A stretch of 64,000 nucleotides of DNA from Bathymodiolus brooksi (lineage: Eukaryota; Mollusca; Bivalvia; Mytilida; Modiolidae). The position numbers and the translations under genes are program-made. Each line of letters begins with the position of its first letter. The stretch's first letter is position 1. The notes below the pieces were generated by a model. The model was not told the DNA's origin. It made no database searches and saw nothing but the letters and a program-made list of their open reading frames with translations. The stretch is from assembly GCA_963680875.1 (NCBI GenBank), contig OY804589.1, positions 20,542,413-20,606,412 of the forward strand, written 5' to 3'. Shown piece after piece: positions 39,601 through 51,600 of the stretch.

Positions 39601-42600
39601 CTATATATCGGTTTGGTTTAGTTTGATTTATCGTGTTCAACGCCACTTTCAACAATATTTTAGGCATTTCGTCACGACAAATTGTATTGGTGGAGTACTC
39701 GGAGAAAACGACCGACCTGTCGCTGGTCACTGACAAACTTTATCGCATAATGTTGTATCGAGTACACCTCACAATGTACGGGATTCGACCTCACAACGTC
39801 AGTGGTGATAGGCACTGATTGCACGGGTAGTTCTATATCGAACTATTACATGATCACGACCACGACGGCCCCTGTTAAATATCGGTTGCCAATTTATTCC
39901 ATCTAATATTGTTAAATAGCATCCTACATTATAATAATAAAAACGTAGATATCACATTTAATACACACTAGGCGTTTCTGCAATAATCTCCATTATGTAC
40001 GCTCAAAGTCAAAAGATTGGAAGCCAAATAAAAAAAGAACACCATAAGGGCATACACAGGATAGCCAAAACTCGGGCTATGGTCACATATGCCCGAGGGA
40101 GGAGAACAATAATCTTAGTAATAATTACATTATTTAGTAACTGTATAATTTCAATTATAAGCATATCTAATAAACCATGTCAGTATCGACACACTGGCTG
40201 CTGGGGAGATGATACCTCCGAAGACTAATAGTGCACCAGCAGAGGTATCACCTAGTGCTAGTAACACTGACTACTGGGTAGATGATACCTCCGGAGACTA
40301 ATAGTCCACCAACAGAGGTATCAACTTAGTGATAGTAACACTGACTACTGGGTAGATGATACCTCCGGAGAATAATAGTCCACCAGCAGAGGTATCAACC
40401 TATTGATAGTAACACTGACTACTGGGAAGATGATACCTTCGAAAAAAATAGTCCACCAGAAGAGGTATCAACCTAGTGATAGTTACACTGACTACTGGGT
40501 AGATGATACCTCCGGAGACTAATAATCCACCAGCAGAGGTATCAACCTAGTGATAGTAACATTGACTACTGGGTAGATGATACATCCGGAGACTAATAGT
40601 CCACCAGCAGAGATATCAATGTGATATTATGTAGCTTTGTTGTGGGGAACACAGTTTATGACGTTTTACTCTTGTTGTATATTTCATGAAGTTTTTGAAA
40701 CCAGAAATGCTCACTACCACTGAATCATTTGTAAAAAATCCATTTATACTTGTAGGATTTTCAATATTTATCTTCTATGTTATTCTCACAGATTTATGAT
40801 GAAAAAGCTTACTTAGGTTGATTGATTGATTGATTGATTGTGCATAACGCCAATATTAAGCAATATTTCTGCTAAAGATCAAGCGGAGTACCCGGAGAGA
40901 ACCACCGCCCATGGGTAATCAACTGGTAAACTTTATCACCTGCGGCTGCACTTCGAGTGCACCTTTTTTGTAATTTACAAAGCCTTGCGCGAAATCACGC
41001 CGTAATGATGCTAGGTTTGCATGAGTTGTTCGGTAATCCAACTACCTAGCTTAAAGAGCCACCCAGGCCCTTATACTTAGGAAGACTCTAGAGGGAAAAA
41101 CATCTAATATTTTACTCATCTTACATATTTTATATACTTCTTTTAAAAAACTAAAATTGATGAAGTATGAAAGCTTAAGTGAGAAAAAGTAAATCGTTTG
41201 ATTCACTGTATATATTACACGCATTAATTTGAAGAAAAAAACAAACAAAAACAGGCTTAATGTTTTTCCCTCCTAATAAAGTTTTTTTTGGCCGAAAAAA
41301 AATCATTGCACATGAAAATTTTCTTAACCTTCTCCTTTATGTGATCTAAGATAAGGAAGATACACTTGCCTCTTTGTGTGTGTGTTGTTTTATTTGTTAC
41401 AAATTGAATATATCTAATTTCTTGTTATTGTAATTACTGCGTTCCACCCTAGTGTTTTACATAGAAATTTCCAACATTTCATAAATTTTTAAGCAAGTTT
41501 TACATGCAAACAACATAAGAAATCAATATTTCTCATTTCCACGGAAAATACTATACATAAAGAATGATCTATAAACAGCAGATGTCTAATGTATATTTTT
41601 TTCTTAGGGACGGACCATTTAATTTCCATGGTGGGGTTTTGGTTTCTTTCTAAAAAAATATTCTGATTCCCAATGTTGGTGAAAAAAATAATCTGATTTC
41701 GGTGGAAGAAATCAAATTATTCTGATTCAGAGTTTTTGTCATATAACCTAATGTTAAATTCTGGTAAAAACAATAAATATTCTAACTCTCGTGTTGTCCG
41801 AAAAAAATATTCTGAACGAAACAAAAACTCATAACCCCCCCCCCCCCCCCACCCTACAAATTTAATGGTCGGTCCCTTAGACAACTAAATGTTCTATCAT
41901 TTATGAAGCGGAAGACAATTTTGTGTCCGATGCCTTATTTATGTTATTGTGTCAGTCCAACACCGTCAATAAATTTTGCACGGACCCTTGTTCCTGTAAA
42001 CAATAAATGATGTAAATACTGTGATTTCGCATAACCTCGTTCTGTGATGAACTAGTTATGCGGATATGGTGATAATATTTGTCTCTGTGATACCTAAATT
42101 TTGTAAATACTGCGATATTATGTGCCTGTTTATTACCTGACCTGTGATTAAATAATTATGTAAATATTGTGAACATATCGTTATCCATCTGTTTAGTAAG
42201 GACTTGTAATCACTGTTTTGTTATTGATAATCTAATTAGGATACCAATTTTATAGTCTTTGGTTTGACCCGATCGCGGCTCGAAGCCATGATCTAACTTC
42301 AATTCAATGGAGACCAGCATGGTAACTATAACACCACGGATGCGGCTAAGTGAACAGAAATCGTATTAGTGTTCAGTATGATGAGGGATAACCAGTGGAA
42401 AAAGTATTGCTGATTAAGTTTTGAGCAAACAAAATACATCTTTAAATCGTTGTTCCCTCACATGGAAATACAACTATGATGTCGAGTTTTAAACTTTAGT
42501 TACATACAGTAGAAGTGATCCCATCTTACAATTTGGTATCGCGGGTTGTGACGCTCAATAATATGCTTTACATGTAAACGAGGTAATAGTTGGTCAGTCA

Positions 42601-45600
42601 AAAGTCAGAAACAAACATTCACAATATAACATCGGATAGATCATTTTGTTTTTGTATTGCTTCCGAATTATTCATTAATTCGTTTCTAAATTGATTTCTT
42701 TGTTTTATCTACTGTACATACCTCTGACACTAACATCTACCTGTTCTAGATTGGTATAATTCCAACAACGATATCTACCGCCGTCATTTGTTTGAACATT
42801 ATAGATAGTCATAGAACCACTATATACATTCCCATATTTAGCTCCTGCTTGGATTGGGCTAGACCAACCCGGATCCGTTCTCCTTTGCCAATTGTAATTC
42901 GGACCTGGTAATGTGCATGTTAAGGTAGTATTACTCCCCCATATGGCTATCGCTGAAATTAAACCAACAATAAATAAGCGCAATCTTTAATAGAGAACAC
43001 GCGTAAGTTGTTATAATTATTGTTTCTATAAGGGTCTTTAGTGGCTATGTTAGCATTAAGGACATTTATGATCAATAAGTTCCTTCAAGGGTCATGCTAG
43101 TATTAAGGACCTTTATGGTGAATAAGGTCATATAGTGTTCATGCTTGTATTAAGGACAGTCATGGTCAATAAGGTATTTTATATGTCCCATTTGTATTAA
43201 GGACAGTCATGGTCAATAAGATTACTTAGTGGTCATGTTAGTATTCAGAACACTTATGATCAATACTGTCATTTAGTGGTCATGTTAGTATCAAGGACAG
43301 TCATGGTAAATAAGGTCCTTCAGTGGTGGTCATGTTAGTATCAAGGACAGTCATCAGCAATAACATTATTTAGTGGTCATATTAGTATTTAAAACACTCA
43401 TGATCAATAAGGTCCTTCAGTTGTCATATTTGTATTAAAGACAATCAGGGTCATTTAGGTCATTTGGAGGTCAAGTTAGTATCAAGACCAGTCATGGTGA
43501 ATAAAGTCATTCGTATTAAGGACAGTCGTGGTCAATAAGGCCTTTTATATATCATACTTGTATCAAAACAGTGATGGTCAATAAGGTCTTTTATATGTCC
43601 TATTTGTATTAAGGAAAGTCATGGTCAATAAGGTCTTTTATATGTCCTACTTGCATTAAGGACAGTCATGGTCAATAAGGTATTTTATATGTCCTACTTG
43701 TATTAAGGACAGTCATGGTCAATAAGGTTCTTTATATGTCCTATTTGTATTAAGGAAAGTCATGGTCAATAATACTACTTAGTGGTCAGGTTAGTATTTA
43801 GAACACTCATGATCAATACTGTCATTTAGTGGTCATTTTAGTATCAAGGACAGTCATGGTAAATAAAGTGCTTCAGTGATGGTCATGTTAGTATCAAGAA
43901 CAGTCATCGGCAATATGATTATTTAGTGGTCATATTAGTATTTAAATCACTCATGATCAATAAGGTCCTTTAGTGGTCATATTTGTATTAAGACAATCAG
44001 TGCCATTTAGGTCATTTAGAGGTCATTTTAGTATCAAAACCAGTCATGGTGAATAATGTCATTCGTATTTAGGACAGTCATGGTCAATAAGGTCTTTTAT
44101 ATGTCTTACTTCTATCAAGGACAGTGATGGTCAATAAGGTCTTTTATATGTCCTATATGTATTGTGGAAAGTCATGATCAATAAGGTCTTTTATATGTCC
44201 TACTTGCATTAAGGACAATCATGGTCAATAATTTATGTTATATATCATACTTGTATTACGGAAGGTCATGGTCAATAAGGTCTTGTATATGACATATTTG
44301 TATTAAGGAAATTCATGGTCAATAAGGTCCTTTATATGTCATATTTATATTAAGGACAGTCATGGTCAATAAGGTCTTTTATATGTTCTATTTGTATTAA
44401 GGACAGTCATGGTCAATAAGGTCTTTTATATGTCATATTTGTATTAAGGAAATTCATTTTAAATAAGGTCCTTTATATGTCCTATTTGTAAAAAGGAAAG
44501 TCATGGTCAATAAGGTACTTTATATGTCCTTTTTGTATCATGGAAAGTCATGGTCAATAAGGTCTTTTATATGGCCTACTTGCATTAAGGAGAGTCATGG
44601 TCAATAAGGTATTTTATATGTCATACCAGCATTAGGGACAGTCATGGTCAATAAGGTATTTTTATGTCCTACATGTATTAAGGACAGTCATGGTCAATAA
44701 GGTTCTTTTATATTTCTTAGTTGCATTAAGGACAGTCATGATCAATAAGGACCTTTATATGTCATATTTATATTAAGGACAGTCACGGTCAATACGGTCT
44801 TTTATATGGCCTATTTGTATTAAGGACAGTCATTTTCAAAAAGGTCTTTTATATGTCCCACTTGTATAAAGGACAGTCATGGTCAATAAGGTCTTGTATA
44901 TGTCATATTTGTATTAAGGAATGTCATGTTTAATAAGGTCTTTTATATGTCATATTTATATTAAGGACAGTCATGGTCAATAAGGTCTTTTATATGTTCT
45001 ATTTGTATTAAGGACAGTCACGGTCAATAAGGTCTTTTATATGTTCTATTTGTATTAAGGACAGTCATGGTTAATAAGGTCCTTTAGTGGTCATATTTGT
45101 ATAAAAGACAATCAGGACCAATTAGGTCATTTAGAGGTCATGTTAGTATCAAAACCAGTCATGGTGAATAAAGTCATTCGTATTAAAGATGATCAATAAG
45201 GACTTTTATATGTCCTACTTGCATTAAGGACAATTATGGTCAATAAGGTATGTTATATATCATACTTGTATTAATGAAGGTCATGGTCAATAAGGTCTTT
45301 TATATGTCCTATTTATTTTAAGGAAATTCATGGTCAATTAGGTCCTTTATATGTCATATTTATATTAAGGACAGTCATGGTCAATAAGGTATTTTATATG
45401 TCCTACTTGCATTAAGGACAGACATGGTCAATAAGGTCTTGTATATGTCATATTTGTATTAAGGAATGTCATGTTTAATAAGGTCTTTTATATGTCATAT
45501 TTATATTAAGGACAGTCATGGTCAATAAGGTCTTTTATATTTCCTATTTGTTTTAAGGAAAGTCATGGCAATTCGATTACTTAGTGGTCATGTTAGTATT

Positions 45601-48600
45601 TAGAACACTCCTGATCAATACTGTCATTTAGTAGTCATGTTAGTATCAATGACAGTCATGACAAAAAAGGTGCTTCAGTGGTGGTCATGTTAGTATCAAG
45701 GACAGTCATCGACAATAAGATTATTTAGTGGTCATATTAGTATTAAGACAATCAGTGCCATTTAGTTCATTTAGAGGTCATGTTAGTATCAAGACCAGTC
45801 ATGGTGAATAATGTCATTCGTATTAAGGACAGTCATGGTCAATAAGGTCTTTTATATGTCCTATATGTATTAAGGAAAGTCATGATCAATAAGGTCTTTT
45901 ATATGTCCTTCTTGCATTAAGGACAGTCATGGTCAATAAGGTATGTTATATATCCTACTTGTATTAAGGTAGGTCATGATCAATAAGGTCTGTTATATGT
46001 CATATTTGTATTAAGGAAATTCATGGTCAATAAGGTCCTTTATATGTCATATTTATATTAAGGACAGTCATGTTCAATAAGGTCATTTATATGTTCTATT
46101 TGTATTAAGGACAGTCATGGTCAATAAGGCCTTTTATATGTCCTATTTGTTCTAAGGAAAGTCATGGTCTATATGGTCTTTTATATGTCATATTTATATA
46201 AAGGACAGTCATGGTCAATAAGGTATTTTATATGTCCTACTTGTATTAAGGACAGTCATGGTCAATAAGGTCTTTTATATGTCATATTTCTATTAAGAAA
46301 AATCATGATCAATAAGGTCTTTTATATGTCTTACTTGCATTAAGGACAGTCATGGTCAATAAGGTATGTTATATATCTTACTTGTATTAAGGAAGGTCAT
46401 GGTCAATAAGGTCTTTTATATGTCATATTTGTATTAAGGAAATTCATGGTCAATAAGGTCCTTTATATGTCATATTTATATTAAGGCCAGTCATGGTCAA
46501 TAAGGTATTTTATATGTCCTACTTGTATTAAGGACAGTCATGGTCAATAAGGTCTTTTATATGTCATATTTCTATTAAGAAAAATCATGATCAATAAGGT
46601 CATTTATATGTCCTACTTGCATTAAGGACAGTCATGGTCAATAAGGTATGTTATATATCTTACTTGTATTAATGAAGGTCATGGTCAATAAGGTCTTTTA
46701 TATGTCATATTTGTATTAAGGAAATTCATGGTCAATAATGTCCTTTATATGTCATATTTATATTAAGGCCAGTCATGGTCAATGAGGTCTTTTATATGTC
46801 CTACTTGTATTAAGAAAAGTCATGTCCAATAAGGTCCTTTATAGGTCATATTTGTATTAAGGACAGTCATGGTCAATAAGGTCTTTTATATTTCCTATTT
46901 GTATTAAGGACAATCATGACAATATGATTACTTAGTGGTAATGTTAGTATTTAGAACACACCTGATCAATACTGTCATTTACTGGTCATGTTACTATCAA
47001 GGACAGTCATCGACAATAAGATTATTTAGTGGTCATATTAGTATTTAGAACACTCATGATCAATAAGGTCCTTTAGTGGTCATATTTGTATTAAGACAAT
47101 CAGTGCCATTTAGGTCATTTAGAGGTCATGTTAGTATCAAGATCAGTCATGGTGAATAATGTCATTCGTATTAAGGACAGTCATGGTCAATAAGGCCTTT
47201 TATATGTCTTACTTGTATTAAGGACAGTCATATTCAATAAGGTCTTTTATATGTCCTACTTGCATTAAGGACAGTCATGGTCAATAAGATATGTTATATA
47301 TCCTACTTGTATTAAGGACAGTCATGGTCAATAAGGTTCTTTATATGTCCTATTTGTATTAAAGAAAGTCATGGTCAATAAGGTCCTTTATATGTCCTAT
47401 ATGTACTAAAGAAAGTCTTGGTGAATAAGGCACTTTATTTGTCCTATTTGTATTAAGGAAAGTCATTGTCAAAAAAGTGCTTTATATATTCTAGTTGTAT
47501 TAAAGACAGCCATGGTCAATACGGTCTTTCATATGTCCTACTTGTATTGAGGATTTTCATGGTCAATAAGGCCTTTTATATGTCATAGTTTTATCAAGAA
47601 CAGTCATGGTCAATAATGTCTTTTATATGTCCTATTTGTATTAAGGAAAGTCATGGTCAATAAGGTCTTTTATATGTCCTACTTGCATTAAGGACAGTCA
47701 TGGTCAATAAGGTATTTTATATGTCCTACTTGTATTAAGGACATTCATTGTCAATAATGTTCCTTATATGTCATATTTGTATTAAGGAAAGTCATTGTCA
47801 AAAGTGCTTTATATATCCTAGTTGTATTAAGGACAGCCATGGTCAATAAGGTCTTTTATTTGTCATACTTTTATTAAGAACATTCATGGTCTATAAGGTC
47901 TTTTGTATGTTATATTTGTATTAATGAACGACATGGTAAATGAGGTCTTTTATATGTCCTACTTGTATTAATGAAAGTCAAGGTCAATAAGGTATTTTAT
48001 ATGTCCTACTTTTATTAAGGACAGTCATGGTCTATAAGGTCTTTTATATGTCCTATTTGTATTAAGGAAAGTCATTGTCAATAAGGACTTTTATTTGTCC
48101 TATTTGTATTAATGAACGACATGGTAAATGAGGTCTTTTATATGTCCTACTTGTATTAATGAAAGTCAAGGTCAATAAGGTATTTTATATGTCCTACTTT
48201 TATTAAGGACAGTCATGGTCTATAAGGTCTTTTATATGTCCTATTTGTATTAAGGAATGTCATTCTCAATAAGGTTTCTATATGATCTACCTGTATTAAG
48301 GAAATGCATGGTCAATAAGGTTTAATATATGTCCTAACTGAAATAAGAACAGTCATGGTGAACACAGTCATTCGCATCAAGGACAGTCATTGTCAATGAG
48401 GTCTTTTATATGTCCTATTTGTATTAAGGAAAGTCATGGTGAATAAGGTTTTTCATTAGTCCTATTTGCATTAAGGACAGTCATGGTCAATACGGTCCTT
48501 TGTATGTGCTATTTGTATTAAGGAATGTCATGGTCAATAAGGTCCTTTATATGTCCTATTGGTATTAAGGACAGTCATGGTCAATAAGGTCCTTTATATG

Positions 48601-51600
48601 TCCCATTTGAATTAAGGAAAATCACGGTGAATAAGGTTTTTCATATGCCCTATTTGTATTAAGGAAAGTCATGGTCAATAGGATCATTTTTATGTCCTAT
48701 TTGTATTATGGAAAGTCATGGTCAATAAGGTTTTTTTATTTGTCATATATGTATTAAGGACAGTCATAGTCAATAAGGTACTTTATATGTCCTATTTGTA
48801 TTATGAAATGTCATGGTCAATTAGATAATTTATATGTCCTACTTGTATTAAGGACAATCATGGTTAATTATGTCATTCAGAGCTCATGTTAGTATTATGA
48901 CCAGTCATGCAGAATAAAGTCATTCGCATTAAGGACAGTCATTGTCAATAAGGTACTTTATATGTTCTATTTGTATTAAGGAAAGTCATGGTCAATACTG
49001 TCATTTAGTGGTCATGTTAGTGCTAAGGAAAGTATTGCTTGATATGGTCCTTAAGTGGTAATTTTACTATGAAGGATAGTTATGGTAGATTAGGTGGTGA
49101 AATCTTGATGAAAAGATGATTCTCATAGACGGTGTAAATATCTGCAAATAAATGTGCCTACCTTTAGCGCACGTCATACGTACATTGTACACTTCGTGAA
49201 ACTGCATTCAGATGATCAATTTGAATAAACACCACACCTTTCTGATAGTATATACAAACCGTATATCCATAGTCAGTCATATCATCAAAGTTGCGTTCCA
49301 CTTTGCATAAACGTGATTAAGTGTTTTTAAGTTATGAACAGACTCACAGAGTTTCCAGCTTTTATACTGAAACGTCGTTAGAAAAATACATGATGCTAAA
49401 TTCACTTTGCAATCATTTAAATGTTTCATCTTTTGATTTGCTATACTCAATGAAAACAAAGCTACATGTATAATTTCGTAACGTAACAAAAAATGGAAAA
49501 TATTACGGAGGATAGTAGAACACTGTATTGCATATGTAGAACATTGTGTAAAATTGCACATTACACTGAGATCGGAAAGCAACATACACAATATAACATT
49601 TTATATCTCATTCTTTCTGAAATATTTGCCGAGCTTCATCTTAATGCATATGCATGTATTGGTTTCGTTTGACTGCACTTTTCTAATTTACTTTGCGTAC
49701 CTCTAAAGACAATATTCATTTGCATTTGTTGATTACCAGTTCTACATAAATAAGTACCACCGTCATGTGGATCAACATTATAGATAGCCAGATATCCAGT
49801 ATTCACATTCCCGTATTTAGCACCTTGTTCTAGTATAGACCAATAAGAGTGATTCGATTTCAGCCATGTGAAAGACGAGCCTTGTAGTGGACATGTTAAT
49901 GTAGCTGTACTTCCTTCTATTGCTATCACTGAAATTAGATTAAAAAGTGATTCACAAACTCTACATAGAAAACATTATTATACATGCTATAACCCGGATG
50001 TTGCTGTCTCCAGTTATTAAAAACCATATTTCTATATTTGGTATTAGAATGGGCAAATCAAATTATTATCTTTTGTATCTTCGATATAGATAATACAAAA
50101 AATGATATAATCTTTCAAACATTTTTTTTCAGAAGATATCAACACCTTGTTATTCGGTACAGATGACGCAATATTGTATTGGGTATTATATTATTTTTCG
50201 AAGATGACCATTGTTTCACTATTGAGTCGTACGATGGCCTTGTGTACTTTTTTGATGTTTGAGGCCATCAACTATCTTTATATTAAACATGCATGTAGCA
50301 TGTACGGCGACTTCTGTGTCACGATGATTAAATATACTTTCTATGAAGTTCAAGATTGGATCGTTCTGTATGACATCCTGCTCACCAAGTTATATGTAAG
50401 TGTTGACGAAACACTGGCATGATCGCATCTTGTTCACTAAGATGTGTTGAACCCATGAACTATAATACATATCTAGTGGACCCATACAACTATAAAACAT
50501 ACAGTGAAGTATAATTTGTTTTCTATTTTATTTGGAATGTTGCAATTAAGCATAACAATATTGCAGATATCCATTACCGAACTTTATGTTTTGCATGTAT
50601 AATATTGTTGAACTGCAAATTACCCCGAGATAAACAGAAACAGCGTATACTCTGAGTCCCGCTTTCCAAATGCTATGTAATTCATAGTTTCTGTAAAAAT
50701 CCGTTTGCTAACAATAGACAACTTTTTAATTGCATCCGATTACAGGACATTTATAATACAAACATATTAAAAACGTTTTGTTAATGATTTCGCTGAGATA
50801 GAGCGACATGGTAAATACAGTCTGTGCACGAACATTCACTTTGTTATTTGTTCTGTTATGTTTGCGGTTTACTTCTTAATGCATATTGCTTTCGCTGGAC
50901 TTCCCTTGTCTTATCTACTTTACTTACCTATAACAGTAACTTGTATAATGGTATATCCTTGTCGTGAATCAACTCTGCAAAGATAATTACCGTCGTCACC
51001 TGGGTCAACATTATATATAATCAGAGATGCAGTATTCACATTCCCGTATTTATCTCCTTGCTGAAGTGTAGACCAATTATAATTCACCAACTGTTGCCAT
51101 TGGAAAGACGACCCTTCCGATGGACATGTTAATGTAGTAGTACCTCCTGATATGGCTTCCACTGAAATAAGTTCAAATTTGTTAAGCAGTAAATTATAAG
51201 TATCATTTACTTACAAAAAAACAAATGACATTTCAAAAATAAATAAACAAAACAATGAGGGAATGACTACAGAATGTTTTCTCGTGTTTATCTATGCTGT
51301 TATACAAAGGATAAATGGCACAAGTACCAACATTAATATTATATGAAAGTTTGGCAATCAGTGTTTTGTCGTTTCTCACCATCTTTTCATATTTGTATGA
51401 AACGAAATAAACAACTAATTGATAAATAATGTTGTAATGATTGTAACAAAAATATATTACACAAGACTTATTTATTTGTTTTTGAGATTTTGCAAGTATT
51501 GTCCTATGTATGTAACAGTGTCCATACATATTTGTGACAATATCTACGCAATTTGCTTTCTCAAAAGAAATTGTTTTAACTGAAAACAAAAACGTTTGAT

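Noticed and set aside
43030..49085. CRISPR-like array
   Set aside because: Units are contiguous 47-bp repeats that vary gradually, with no unique spacers, in an animal genome.
50147..50422. Plus-strand frame of 91 codons
   Set aside because: No recognisable domain, no splice or promoter context, and it lies between Ig exons of the opposite strand.
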